From the NCBI GenBank assembly GCA_012999515.1, contig JABEEB010000001.1, positions 434,001 to 498,000 of the forward strand: a stretch of 64,000 nt of DNA. The letters are read 5' to 3'. How positions within the stretch are numbered: position 1 is the first letter of the stretch; every line of letters begins with the position of its first letter. Under the pieces are notes generated by a model. It was not told the DNA's origin. It did not search any database and saw only the letters and a program-made list of their open reading frames with translations. Of the stretch, positions 46,114 through 55,015 are shown piece after piece. The DNA is from Salifodinibacter halophilus (lineage in GTDB: Bacteria > Pseudomonadota > Gammaproteobacteria > Nevskiales > Salinisphaeraceae). The translations under genes and the position numbers were made by a program.

Positions 46114-48219
46114 ATGGTGTCCAAAACACGTCGAGAATTTTTGCGTGACGCTGGAACGGCAGCTGGATCTGCCGCGGCTCTATCGGCGATGCCTCCTGGG
46201 CTTCGCAAGGCTATCGCCATGCCAGCGAACAAGCAAAAAGGCAGCATTGAGGATGTCGAGCACATTGTGATCCTCATGCAAGAAAATCGTTCGTTCGACC
46301 ACTACTTCGGAAGTTTGAAAGGCGTGCGCGGTTTTGGCGATACACGATCAGTTACGTTGCCGAATGGTGAGTCCGTATGGCATCAGCCGTCCAACGATAG
46401 CGATAAAGACTACGAGTTACCGTTTAGTCCTAATGCTGACAATCTCGGCATGAAGTTTCTAGAAGATTTGCCACATGACTGGAATACCACGCAGCAGGCT
46501 TGGAACGCCGGTCGATATAATCAGTGGCCTCCGGTGAAAGGCACTTCGACTATGGCGTATCTTCAACGTGAGGATATTCCGTTTCATTACCAACTCGCCG
46601 ACGCATTCACAATCTGTGATGCTTATCATTGTTCAGGGCTCATGCCGACCGACCCGAATCGTTATTATATGTGGACGGGCTGGGTAGGTAACGACGGGCA
46701 GGGTGGAGGACCAGTGATCACGAATGCTGAAGCTGGTTACTCATGGTCGACTTTCCCAGAATTGTTAGAACAAGCGAGTATCACGTGGAAAATCTATCAA
46801 GATGTGGGGGAGGGGCTCGATAGCAAAGGCGCTTGGGGTTGGACTAAACATGATCCTTATATCGGCACCTACGCTTGTAATTCATTACTGTTTTTCAAGC
46901 AATACCAAAATGCCCAACCTGGCGATTCACTCTATGAACGAGCGCGGCGGGGTACTAACGTTGCTGCAGGCGATCGTTATCTAGATGATCTTCGGCATGA
47001 TGTCGAAAACAATAAGCTCCCACAGGTGTCTTGGATCGTATCCCCTGAAGCTTTTTGCGAGCATCCAAATTGGCCGACTAATTATGGCGCATGGTATATC
47101 GACCAAGTTTTGCAAATTTTGACGTCAAACCCGGAAATATGGAGCAAAACGGCGCTTTTTATCACATATGATGAAAACGACGGATACTTTGATCATGTGG
47201 TTCCGCCATTTGCATCCGGGCCAACGGCTCATGGGGTCTCTACGGTCGATACGACATATGAACACTTCCCGGGAGACGAAGAACATCGACCAGGGCCTTA
47301 CGGATTAGGGCCGCGGGTACCAATGCTTGTGGTATCACCGTGGTCAAAGGGGGGTTATGTTTGCTCGGAAGTGTTCGATCATACTTCGATTATTCAGTTT
47401 GTTGAGCAAAGGTTTGGTAAAAATAATCATCTGTTCGAATCCCAAATTACAGACTGGCGACGTTCTGTCTGCGGCGATCTAACATCTGCATTTGATTTTA
47501 CTAATCACAATGCCGATGTGCCTGATTTCACTAGTACCAGTGGTTACAAACCGACTGACCATAAGCGTCATGATGACTTTGTGCCTATACCACCTAAAGA
47601 GGTGCAACTGCCAGCTCAAGAAACGGGTACGCGACCGGCCCGCGCTCTCCCGTATACATATAATGTGTGCTTTCGACCCGGTTTAGGAGACGGGAAAGAC
47701 ACAATCGAAATTGTGAATAACGGCACAGCTGGGGTGAATTTGTTGCTCTATAGAACGGCAACTAACAGCGCACCACGTAGCTATACCGTCGAAGCCGGTA
47801 AACATCTTCTCGATAACCAGCTGCTTAGGGATTCCAGTGGGCGCTATGATATTTCAGTGCATGGGCCCAACGGTTTTTTGCGTCACTTTATCGGCAGTTC
47901 ATTGGATGAGAGCCGGAGTGCATTACCCGACGTGATCGAGCTTGAGCCGAACGGCGAGCAAAAGTTTCAGCTGAAATTGGTTAATCGTGGCAACTCGGAT
48001 TGTACGTTCACCGTGGTCAACACTTATGGCCCCAATAAAACTCGTAAACACCAGATAGGTGCTGGACATAGTAAGTCGCTTTCATTTGACTTGCGCAGCG
48101 CAGATGGTTGGTATGACTTTACGATAACTGCAGATGGCTTACAGTTTCAGCGTCACCTAGCGGGCCATATAGAAACGGGTTATGACAGTATCTCGGATCC
48201 TGCGTTGGGAAGATCCTAA
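46114..48219 (+). CDS. Tat-exported phospholipase C (phosphoesterase family)
   Basis: 701 residues, the length of Pseudomonas PlcH/PlcN. The Tat signal is KTRREFLRDAG plus an Ala-rich stretch. The catalytic domain (PF04185 type) shows ILMQENRSFDHYFGSLKGVRGF, the nucleophile region CSGLMPTDPNRYYMWTG (Thr), SPEAFCEHPNWPTNYG and TYDENDGYFDHVVPP. Two C-terminal beta domains follow (around residues 510-600 and 600-695). It should hydrolyse phosphatidylcholine or related phospholipids outside the cytoplasm. The gene is clearly more AT-rich than its neighbours and lies alone between a recombinase relic and a hairpin, which suggests transfer. Confidence 0.9.
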   Translation: MVSKTRREFLRDAGTAAGSAAALSAMPPGLRKAIAMPANKQKGSIEDVEHIVILMQENRSFDHYFGSLKGVRGFGDTRSVTLPNGESVWHQPSNDSDKDYELPFSPNADNLGMKFLEDLPHDWNTTQQAWNAGRYNQWPPVKGTSTMAYLQREDIPFHYQLADAFTICDAYHCSGLMPTDPNRYYMWTGWVGNDGQGGGPVITNAEAGYSWSTFPELLEQASITWKIYQDVGEGLDSKGAWGWTKHDPYIGTYACNSLLFFKQYQNAQPGDSLYERARRGTNVAAGDRYLDDLRHDVENNKLPQVSWIVSPEAFCEHPNWPTNYGAWYIDQVLQILTSNPEIWSKTALFITYDENDGYFDHVVPPFASGPTAHGVSTVDTTYEHFPGDEEHRPGPYGLGPRVPMLVVSPWSKGGYVCSEVFDHTSIIQFVEQRFGKNNHLFESQITDWRRSVCGDLTSAFDFTNHNADVPDFTSTSGYKPTDHKRHDDFVPIPPKEVQLPAQETGTRPARALPYTYNVCFRPGLGDGKDTIEIVNNGTAGVNLLLYRTATNSAPRSYTVEAGKHLLDNQLLRDSSGRYDISVHGPNGFLRHFIGSSLDESRSALPDVIELEPNGEQKFQLKLVNRGNSDCTFTVVNTYGPNKTRKHQIGAGHSKSLSFDLRSADGWYDFTITADGLQFQRHLAGHIETGYDSISDPALGRS

Positions 48220-48251
48220 TGCTGTATCAAGCAATATTGGATATTGTCAGC

Positions 48252-48303
48252 GCCAGTCGCATTCATGTGGGTGCGTCGCCGAAGCGACATGAATGTGACT
48301 GGC
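48252..48303. repeat. Long inverted repeat downstream of the phospholipase gene
   Basis: Arms 48252-48268 and 48287-48303 are 17 bases with one G-T wobble, so the transcript would pair fully. The interior contains GTCGC-CGAA-GCGAC, a competing short stem with a tetraloop. There is no T run, so it may be a processed 3' end or a remnant of an element rather than a classical terminator. Confidence 0.7.
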
Positions 48304-48459
48304 TTAAATAACCGAATGCCTCTGCGGCGTTCTACGGTGTGTCAGTAAAAGGGTGTCCTGAAAGAGGCGGGGCCAAACGACAGCGTTGGCCCTCGCTCGT
48401 CCCGCGCTGCATGCCGAAAAGGTTAGCCCAATGGGATCTGTGACTGGCTCGGTCAGGTT

Positions 48460-49287
48460 TCAGGGGGTGTGCGCGGGGACTCGGTTTCTTTTGCTGGGCC
48501 AGCGAAAACCCGTTCGCCAGGCCGCGACAGCCGGTTTGTAAACACCGTAACGAAAACCGGCGTTGGCGATAAAACGGCCGTTGATCGACGCATGTCGTGG
48601 GCGACAGCCAAGCGTGGTTCGTGACGCGCGTTGGCGTTCGCGTGGATATATATGGCGCTCGACGTAGTCGTAAAGCTCGAGATCGCCGATGTTGGCGGCT
48701 CGAATGCGCGCTAACGCGTCTGGGTCAGCGAGCAACTGCTCGCGGATTTGATTGCTGTTGGCGGCGTTGACCTTCTTGCGCTGGGGGCGGATAACGGGGG
48801 AGTCGATCAATGACGGCATCATGGCGAGCGATTCTTCGAAGGCTTCGGTGAGTCCGATGAAGTCGAGATCATGTGCTGCAACCTTGATTGCGCCTTCGGT
48901 ATCCGCCGAACCCACCAGGCTTTTGACTTGCAAGTCTTGCACATCTTCGCGTTGGATCCATTCATTGAAGGAATCGTCTGGCACGCGCCCGAGGGCGACG
49001 TCGTACTGATACTGCGAGATACAGCGTGCGATGGGTGCCCGTAAAAACGTGTAGAACGCGATGTTCGGCACCTCTGCGGACAAATCGCTATGCGCGCGGA
49101 CACTATGGCCGGCAATGCTGCGGCACTGTGGCATGATGCGACGAAGCCTTCGCAGGCCAGCGGCATCCAGGCAGGCATCGTCGGGGTGCCAACGCTTGAC
49201 ATCGCAATGTCTCGCGCCGTATTCGCACCGCATGAGATGTTTGATCGTTTTGCCGGCCGTTTTCTTGATGTGGATGAGTGCGATCAT
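48460..49287 (-). CDS. Sulfotransferase family 2-like protein
   Basis: 275 residues. The PAPS 5'-phosphosulfate loop is at the N terminus (IHIKKTAGKTIKHLM, with the Lys of the P-loop-like motif), and the 3'-phosphate motif is FLRAPIARCISQYQYD. This is the Sulfotransfer_2 type that sulfates glycans or polysaccharides in many marine bacteria; the acceptor is unknown. No glycan genes are beside it. It is convergent with the phospholipase gene and divergent from the two-component pair. The ribosome-binding site is poor. Confidence 0.75.
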   Translation of the reverse strand: MIALIHIKKTAGKTIKHLMRCEYGARHCDVKRWHPDDACLDAAGLRRLRRIMPQCRSIAGHSVRAHSDLSAEVPNIAFYTFLRAPIARCISQYQYDVALGRVPDDSFNEWIQREDVQDLQVKSLVGSADTEGAIKVAAHDLDFIGLTEAFEESLAMMPSLIDSPVIRPQRKKVNAANSNQIREQLLADPDALARIRAANIGDLELYDYVERHIYPRERQRASRTTLGCRPRHASINGRFIANAGFRYGVYKPAVAAWRTGFRWPSKRNRVPAHTP

Positions 49288-49568
49288 ATGGCGCGTGTAG
49301 ACCCCGTCTTTGCGGCTGATAAGGGCTTAACCGTGAGCCACCGGTTTTTGTTTTTTTTGTACAGGCCAGTGAAGGCTGGTTTGAGGCGTTCGGCCACTGG
49401 GTAAGCTGTGGTCAGCAGGCGTTAGGGCTATTTGTTACAACGAGAGATATGACAACGGAAAAGACTGAGCCGAGGCTGAGGTGTCACGATGGGCCGTGAA
49501 ATGCTCGCTGGCTTGCGTGTTGATGCTCGGGGCGGCCGGCGCATCATTCGCGCGGTGAAGTGCAAGCG

Positions 49569-50237
49569 ATGCGTGTTCTACTCGTAGAAGACGATGCGAT
49601 GCTCGGGCGCGGGCTTGTCGATGGCCTTGCGGACGACGCTTACGCTGTCGATTGGGTGCAAAACGCGGATCAGGCGATCGCGGCGATTGCCGCCCACGAT
49701 TATGCGCTGTTACTGCTGGATCTTGGGTTGCCCGATATGTTCGGGCTCGACTTGTTGGACTACTTGCGGGATGAGCGCCGTATGCCACCGACCATTGTGT
49801 TGACAGCCTACGACAGCGTCGATGTGTGCGTGCAAGGTTTGGATACCGGCGCGAACGATTATATTGTTAAGCCGTTTTCAACTGCCGAACTGAAAGCTCG
49901 GATACGAGCTGCGATGCGGCGCACGCAGCCAGCCTCGGATCCTGTACTTCGCTGTGGCGCGGTGAGGCTTGATCCATGCACCGGTCGCGCCAGCGTCGGC
50001 GATGCGTGCACGGCTGTTCAGTTGTCAAAACGTGAATATGCGCTTTTTAACGCCTTGATGCGGCATCCGGGCGCGATCATGTCGCGCGAGCAACTCGAAA
50101 GCCAAATCTATGGCTGGGGAGAAGAGGTCGAAAGCAACGCCATCGAATACTTGATCCGGCGCGTGCGCCAGAAACTGGGCACCGAGGTGATACATAATGT
50201 CCGTGGGCTTGGATGGCTGGTTTCAGATCCGAGTTAG
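49569..50237 (+). CDS. OmpR-family response regulator (QseB/PmrA-like)
   Basis: 222 residues from ATG 49569 (GTG 49560 is also in frame). Receiver domain: acidic pair in LLVEDDAML, phosphoacceptor Asp in LLLLDLGLPD, Thr in LTAYD, Lys in VKPFS. The winged-helix DNA-binding domain has LSKREYALFNALMRHPGAIMSREQL and NAIEYLIRRVRQKLG. It overlaps the histidine kinase gene by 25 bases, so both are coupled. Target genes are unknown. Confidence 0.92.
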   Translation: MRVLLVEDDAMLGRGLVDGLADDAYAVDWVQNADQAIAAIAAHDYALLLLDLGLPDMFGLDLLDYLRDERRMPPTIVLTAYDSVDVCVQGLDTGANDYIVKPFSTAELKARIRAAMRRTQPASDPVLRCGAVRLDPCTGRASVGDACTAVQLSKREYALFNALMRHPGAIMSREQLESQIYGWGEEVESNAIEYLIRRVRQKLGTEVIHNVRGLGWLVSDPS

Positions 50238-51580
50238 CGCATTCGCTTCGGTTTCGACTGCTACTGGTGCTCAGTGGCACGGTCGCGGTCACTGGCTTGA
50301 TTGCCGCTACATTGTCTTTCGCGCTCGCTTTCCGCAGCGCGAGTGAAGTACAAGACAACTTATTGCTGCAAACCGCGGCGTTGGTCAGCGCAGGGGATCT
50401 GTCGGTCAATGATTATGCCAAGCCCACGGCGATCCCCGGCGTCGAGTTCGAAGATCGCATCATCATCCGTCGCTTGAGGCCCGCAAAAACGCAATTGCAC
50501 CCGGATTTTGCTTCGACGCTGTCCCCGGGGTTGCATACCGTCGATACACAAGACGGATCGTATCGCGTTCTTATTCGCACACTTCAAACTGGAACGCGTG
50601 TCGGTATTGCGCAACAAACGGCAGTGCGTGATGAGACCGCGATGCGGTCGGCGTTAACAGCAATTTTGACCATTGCTTTGGCGCTCATTGCGCTACTCGG
50701 CGTGTTGACGTGGATATTGCGCAGATTTTTCAAACCAATAGAGGCAATGGCTCGGGCACTAGATGCACGCGATGAAGGCGATCAGTCGCCCATCGAGACA
50801 GCGGGGCTGCCGAGCGAGTTGTGGCCATTTTTGGCCGCCTTCAATCGCTTGATTACGCGTGTCGGCAAGCTAATGAATGCGCAACGACATTTTACGGCGG
50901 CCGCAGCGCACGAGCTAAGGACGCCGCTTGCGTCATTGTCGTTGCAAGTCGAACGTATAGTGCGCGACAGCCAACAGTCTGCGATCGATCGGGAAAGCGT
51001 GCGTGAATTGCAATCGGGACTGGAGCGCAACCAACGCATCGTCGACCAGTTGTTGCGCTTATCACGAAGCCAGGCTGTTGGCCGGATGGTTACCGAAACC
51101 TGTTGTATTGATGGCGTCCTCCGGGAGGTGGTCGCCGAATCAATGCCGCTTATCAATGCCAAACAGATCGATTTAAGTGTCGATTCGCAGCAACCGCTGT
51201 CTGTTCATATACCGCGCGAGGAACTTGGTTCGGTTTTGACCAATATCATCTCGAACGCGGTTGCTTACACGTCAGTAGGCGGGTGTGTTGTGGTTCGTGT
51301 TGGCAGCTCGGCGGACGACGTGTCTATCGCTATCGAGGACAATGGCCCCGGATTGAGTGATGCGGCCAAAGCACGTGTGACCGACGCTTTTTATCGGTGC
51401 GATGGCAACCGACAGCAGGGATCGGGGCTCGGCCTGGCGCTCGTGCGCGAGATTGTAGAAAAATGCTCGGGAACGGTTGCTATCGAGGATGCGACGGCGT
51501 TTGCATCCGGGCTGTTAGTCCGGATTGTGTTACCTCGGCACGAGGCAAGCTTGCCGAACTCAGGGCGGCGCAGCGATTAA
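50213..51580 (+). CDS. Sensor histidine kinase (QseC/PmrB-like)
   Basis: 455 residues. TM1 is about residues 13-40, the periplasmic domain has no metal or ligand motif I recognise, and TM2 is about 145-168, followed by a HAMP-like linker. HisKA: HFTAAAAHELRTPLASLSLQVE with the phosphorylated His. The ATPase has the N box NIISNAVAYT, G1 IEDNGPGLSDAA and G2 GSGLGLALVREIV. The coding sequence stops 12 bases before the left att repeat of the island. Confidence 0.92.
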   Translation: MAGFRSELAHSLRFRLLLVLSGTVAVTGLIAATLSFALAFRSASEVQDNLLLQTAALVSAGDLSVNDYAKPTAIPGVEFEDRIIIRRLRPAKTQLHPDFASTLSPGLHTVDTQDGSYRVLIRTLQTGTRVGIAQQTAVRDETAMRSALTAILTIALALIALLGVLTWILRRFFKPIEAMARALDARDEGDQSPIETAGLPSELWPFLAAFNRLITRVGKLMNAQRHFTAAAAHELRTPLASLSLQVERIVRDSQQSAIDRESVRELQSGLERNQRIVDQLLRLSRSQAVGRMVTETCCIDGVLREVVAESMPLINAKQIDLSVDSQQPLSVHIPREELGSVLTNIISNAVAYTSVGGCVVVRVGSSADDVSIAIEDNGPGLSDAAKARVTDAFYRCDGNRQQGSGLGLALVREIVEKCSGTVAIEDATAFASGLLVRIVLPRHEASLPNSGRRSD

Positions 51581-51592
51581 CCAGCTAGAAAG

Positions 51593-51613
51593 TGGCTCCC
51601 CGGGGCGGGCTCG
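51593..51613. repeat. Left attachment site (displaced tRNA-Asn 3' end)
   Basis: Identical over 21 bases to 61121-61141, beginning TGGCTCCCC and ending GGGCTCG. Identity stops at both sides (AAAG before versus TGTC; TGTC after versus AACC). Confidence 0.9.
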
Positions 51614-51717
51614 TGTCGGGTTGTTTCTAAGTCGATGAATCCATTGATTGCCAATGGGTTGAGAAAGGAGGTGTGTGTGTATATCGTGTGTGCACGCTGG
51701 CTCGAAACGAGAGGGAT

Positions 51718-53028
51718 ATGTACTTAGAGCAACGTCGACGGACATGGTACGCGCTGCACTCCATTCCGCCGAAAGCGCGAGCGATTATCGGGAAAGACCG
51801 GTTCGTTAAATCGCTGGGGACGGATAGTCGACAAGAGGCGGAGCGTCGAGCATCTACGTTGGAACCCAAGTGGCGCGCACAAATTCAGAGAGCGCTAGCC
51901 AGCGACCCGGATGGCCTAGAGCGCGAGTTTGGGTTGTGGCGTCAGCGTATAGAAGAGGCTGAATCTGAAGCCGACCGTGAGGAGCAAAAAGGCCTGCTCG
52001 TGGATGAGCTTGAGAGACGGGACCGAGAGGCGGCTCGCCGTCAGGGGATCGACCCCTACGACTTAGAGGCGGTCCGAGAGACGGCCGAGCATGCCGACAA
52101 CGTCGAGGCCTACCGATATGCAACGGGCCAGAAAGTACCCACCGACGAGCGGCTAGAGGAGTACCTTTCAAGCCTCGAAGGGTTCCGCAAGCCGAAGACG
52201 ATAAAAATGCGACGCGGCGTTTTGCAGCGCCTGACCGAGCGCATGCCGTATCTCGACGAAGTGACGGGTGATGCGGTCCAGCGGTATGTAAACGAACGCA
52301 TGCGGAACGGCACTGGCGTCGAGACAGTCAAGCGGGAACAGGGCGAGTACAAGGATTACTGGCGGTATCTGCGTTCGCTAAACCTTGTGCCGAAGGACCA
52401 CAAGCCGTTCGACGACCTCTATTTTCCGAATCCGAGCACGAAGCGCGACCGACGTTGGATCGGGTTTACTCGCGCTGAGGCGGTTCAGCTACTGCACGTA
52501 GCGGAGCGGAAGAGGGCAGACAAGAACCTCCCCGATTTAATCCGGTTGTGCATGTTCACTGGAGCGCGTATAGGTGAGCTTAGCCACCTCAAGGTTGACG
52601 ACGTCGACAACGGCTTCCTGGTAATCCGGGACGCGAAGACGCCGGCCGGTATCCGCGACGTTCCGATTCATCCAACCTTGCAGCCTGTGGTCGATCGTCT
52701 CGTTGCTGATAGCGGTGACGGGTATTTATTGCCTCACGAAGCGGCAGACGAATACGGAGACCGCAGTACGAACCCTAGCAAGCGCTTCGGTCACCTCAAG
52801 CGAAAGCTCGGATTTAGCCGGCAGCACGTCTTTCACAGTCTCCGGCGCACGGTTACCACCTGCTTGGTTAACGCGGGCGTTCTTGAGGCACAGGCCGATG
52901 ACATTACAGGCCATGAATCGCCGGGAATGAGCTACGGGTATTACTCGGACGGGTCGTGGCGCGAAACGACGCGTGCGGCAATCGTGAAGCTGGAATATCC
53001 GGACCTCGCCGTTAGCGACATGGGCTAG
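51718..53028 (+). CDS. int: Tyrosine-type phage integrase
   Basis: About 436 residues. The N terminus (MYLEQRRRTWYALHSIP) resembles the arm-type domain of DUF6538 integrases; a SAM-like core-binding domain spans about 135-225; the catalytic domain has the first Arg in FTGARIGELSHL, HVFHSLRRT (HxxR), GHESPGMS and the Tyr in YGYYSDG. Starts: ATG 51718 after GAGAGGG, or GTG 51673. A perfect AAAGGAGG at 51664-51671 lies too far from the ATG and out of register with any good start, perhaps a remnant. Its place next to the left att site fits integration and excision at tRNA-Asn. Confidence 0.93.
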   Translation: MYLEQRRRTWYALHSIPPKARAIIGKDRFVKSLGTDSRQEAERRASTLEPKWRAQIQRALASDPDGLEREFGLWRQRIEEAESEADREEQKGLLVDELERRDREAARRQGIDPYDLEAVRETAEHADNVEAYRYATGQKVPTDERLEEYLSSLEGFRKPKTIKMRRGVLQRLTERMPYLDEVTGDAVQRYVNERMRNGTGVETVKREQGEYKDYWRYLRSLNLVPKDHKPFDDLYFPNPSTKRDRRWIGFTRAEAVQLLHVAERKRADKNLPDLIRLCMFTGARIGELSHLKVDDVDNGFLVIRDAKTPAGIRDVPIHPTLQPVVDRLVADSGDGYLLPHEAADEYGDRSTNPSKRFGHLKRKLGFSRQHVFHSLRRTVTTCLVNAGVLEAQADDITGHESPGMSYGYYSDGSWRETTRAAIVKLEYPDLAVSDMG

Positions 53029-53118
53029 AAAGCAAGCGCGGAAGCTAGGGAGCAATCCTCGCCCGGTGTCGTTCTCGCCTACGCTATACTTGATCCTCTT
53101 CCAAAAAAGGAGGGGAGA

Positions 53119-53200
53119 ATGTCAAAAAAACCTGCGAATAGCGGCAAACCTTGGTCGAACGATGACGTAAAGCATCTAAAAGAGCTGGCCCGTGAATACC
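53119..53200 (+). pseudogene. 5' fragment of a small SANT-like phage/plasmid gene
   Basis: An excellent ribosome-binding site (AAGGAGGGGAG) precedes ATG 53119. The first 26 codons read MSKKPANSGKPWSNDDVKHL then KELARE, a head I know from small proteins of about 60 residues that continue with a PTRVIGLKLGRT-type segment. Here the family sequence ends near 53197; the frame runs on to TAG at 53278-53280 only by reading the antisense of the next gene. The function of the family is unknown to me. Confidence 0.6.
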
Positions 53201-53202
53201 GC

Positions 53203-53510
53203 ATCTCGCGCTCAGCCATCTTGCGGATATCCTGCTTGACCTCCAGCGCATTGGAGACGGTGCCGGTCTCGCCGCCATAGTCTTCGGACAGGTCCAGAAA
53301 CGACGACACGTCCGTGATGCTGTTCACCGTGTCTTGCAGTTTCCCGAAGGACTCCGAGCTATAGAACGTATCCTCGTCGATGGGATTGGCGAGGTCGTGC
53401 TTGGCTTTGGCGTAGGCCGGCGTTAGGTCGCGTGTGCCGTCCTCGTTGCCGACATAGTCGCCGGACTCGGCATAGTCCTCGACCCGCTGGTACATGCGGC
53501 GGGCGTCCGG
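53203..53510 (-). pseudogene. 3' continuation of the virion-like gene after an in-frame stop
   Basis: Directly after the TAA at 53511-53513 the same frame continues PDARRMYQRVEDYAESGDYV and remains open. The character is that of the preceding 466 residues (Asp/Ser/Ala-rich helix). It could be re-started at ATG 53495, but no ribosome-binding site is visible. The natural sequence ends near 53203, where it collides with the truncated plus-strand small gene; beyond that the frame reads antisense sequence. Confidence 0.6.
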
Positions 53511-54911
53511 TTACAACAGGTTGTCGAGAAGACCTCGGGTCTGCGGGTCGTGCTTCAGCATCTTGTAGCGCTGATACCCGGCCCGAAACGCGTCGGGCAT
53601 CGAACCATCGGGCGACGGTGCCTCAGCCCCGGCGTTCAGCTGCGCGGCTAGCCAGTCGTCCTTGACGCCGGCCACGCCCCCGGACAGCTCAGCCACGCGG
53701 GTAGCGTAATCCATGAAGGCTTGCTGTCGCCCCTCGGGCGTGTCCTCGTGCTGGCCGAAGATGCCCTCCCGCATATGACCGAATACAGCCTGCTGGTCGC
53801 TGTGTGTCTTCATACGCATGGCCACGGGCGAGACGCGGCCTGCCGTGGCGGCGGCTGCCTCGCGACGCTGCGCGGTGACCTTCTGGGCTTTGCTTTGCGA
53901 CCGGGAGAGCATGGACGTCAGTTGGTCGGGCGTGTACCAGTCCGGGTGGTCATGGTTGACCCGCTGGATGTCGCTCATGGTCAGCGCGCCCGAGTCCATC
54001 TTGCGACGCAGGGCGTACCGCTGCTTTAACTCGGCGGCGGAGGTCTGCTGGTCTACGTCCGCCTCGATCTTCTGCCGCGCCCGCTCCACGGTGTCGTGGA
54101 TTTCCGGGTAGTCCGACAGCGCCACGCCGTCGTCGCCCTTGGCATCGAGCACGTCGAGCATGGACGGGTCGGTAGCTTGGTCGGCCTTGTTGACCACCGC
54201 CTGCGCGATGGCTGCACGCGCGCTGTCCTGCGACACATTCAGGTTGCCGGCCATCTTGAGCGCGTGGTTCACGAAGTCGGGGCCATCGATGCCCTCGGAC
54301 ACCGCGTCGTCGATGAAGCCGTTGAGCTTGGCTTCGCCAGCGGTCTGCTGACGCTCGACCGCGATGCCCCGGGCCTTCTTCTTGAGCTGCTCCGCGTCGG
54401 AGGTCAACCGGTTGGCGAAGACGTCAACGGCCTCGGGGTCATCGATGCCCTGAATGGCACCGCTGGTGGTCGCATCGATGTACTGCTCCACCTCGTCGAC
54501 CCCGACGTCCGGGTCGTTCATCATATCCTGCGCGTGCTGCTGGATATCCGACGACAGACCTTTGGCCTGCTGGCTGTAGCTCAGCCGCATGTAGGTCTTG
54601 CGGTAATCGTCGTTGCTGAACGCGGCACGCTTCTCGGCTTCGTCGCGGGACACGTCGTTGGTCGCATCCTTGTGGAAGTCCTTGAAGGCCTGCAGGCGCT
54701 GCTGCTTGGCGTCTTCCACGCGTTGGTGCTTGCCGTAAACCTCGGCGATGTCCGAAGTCGCGCCCAGGGCGGACGCTAGGGCATCCGCCGTCTGGGCGGC
54801 TTTGGCTCGGCCGGGGCGCTTCGGGGTGATGCCGCCACGGGTATGTACCGAGCGGCCACCGATTTGCGTGTCCGGGCGCGCGTTGGCCCGGCTCTTAGTG
54901 CCTCGTGGCAT
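53511..54911 (-). CDS. Phage virion-like helical protein, prematurely terminated
   Basis: 466 residues, starting at ATG 54911 seven bases after AGGAG. The N terminus is basic and Gly/Arg-rich; the rest is long helix rich in Ala, Asp and Gln without membrane segments or cysteine. Composition and setting are like internal virion (ejection) proteins of T7-type podoviruses, but I see no diagnostic motif, so this is an inference. The last codons LLDNLL are followed by TAA, after which the frame stays open for about 100 codons. It therefore looks like a broken, longer gene. Confidence 0.55.
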   Translation of the reverse strand: MPRGTKSRANARPDTQIGGRSVHTRGGITPKRPGRAKAAQTADALASALGATSDIAEVYGKHQRVEDAKQQRLQAFKDFHKDATNDVSRDEAEKRAAFSNDDYRKTYMRLSYSQQAKGLSSDIQQHAQDMMNDPDVGVDEVEQYIDATTSGAIQGIDDPEAVDVFANRLTSDAEQLKKKARGIAVERQQTAGEAKLNGFIDDAVSEGIDGPDFVNHALKMAGNLNVSQDSARAAIAQAVVNKADQATDPSMLDVLDAKGDDGVALSDYPEIHDTVERARQKIEADVDQQTSAAELKQRYALRRKMDSGALTMSDIQRVNHDHPDWYTPDQLTSMLSRSQSKAQKVTAQRREAAAATAGRVSPVAMRMKTHSDQQAVFGHMREGIFGQHEDTPEGRQQAFMDYATRVAELSGGVAGVKDDWLAAQLNAGAEAPSPDGSMPDAFRAGYQRYKMLKHDPQTRGLLDNLL

Positions 54912-54934
54912 GGGTGTGGCTCCTAATCAATGAA

Positions 54935-54981
54935 CAAAAAAAGCCCGCCAAGGCATGCCGGTGAGGCAAGCCCAAGCGGGC
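54935..54981 (-). terminator. Rho-independent terminator, minus strand
   Basis: On the minus strand GCCCGC (54976-54981) pairs with GCGGGC (54943-54948), with an inner GCC/GGC stem and a run of seven T at the end (54936-54942 as A on plus). It ends the transcript of the 55016-55441 gene. Confidence 0.75.
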
Positions 54982-55015
54982 GCGGGTTGTCTTGGGTGTG
55001 GCGGGTGCCGCTGTC

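Noticed and set aside
49329..49358. Short stem (AACCG/CGGTT) followed by a T-rich run, a possible plus-strand terminator
   Set aside because: Only five base pairs, and no plus-strand gene lies upstream that needs it.
54096..54779. Long plus-strand frame (227 codons) over the virion-like gene
   Set aside because: It is the antisense of a gene with a good ribosome-binding site; no motif or start signal of its own. GC-rich DNA commonly gives such frames.
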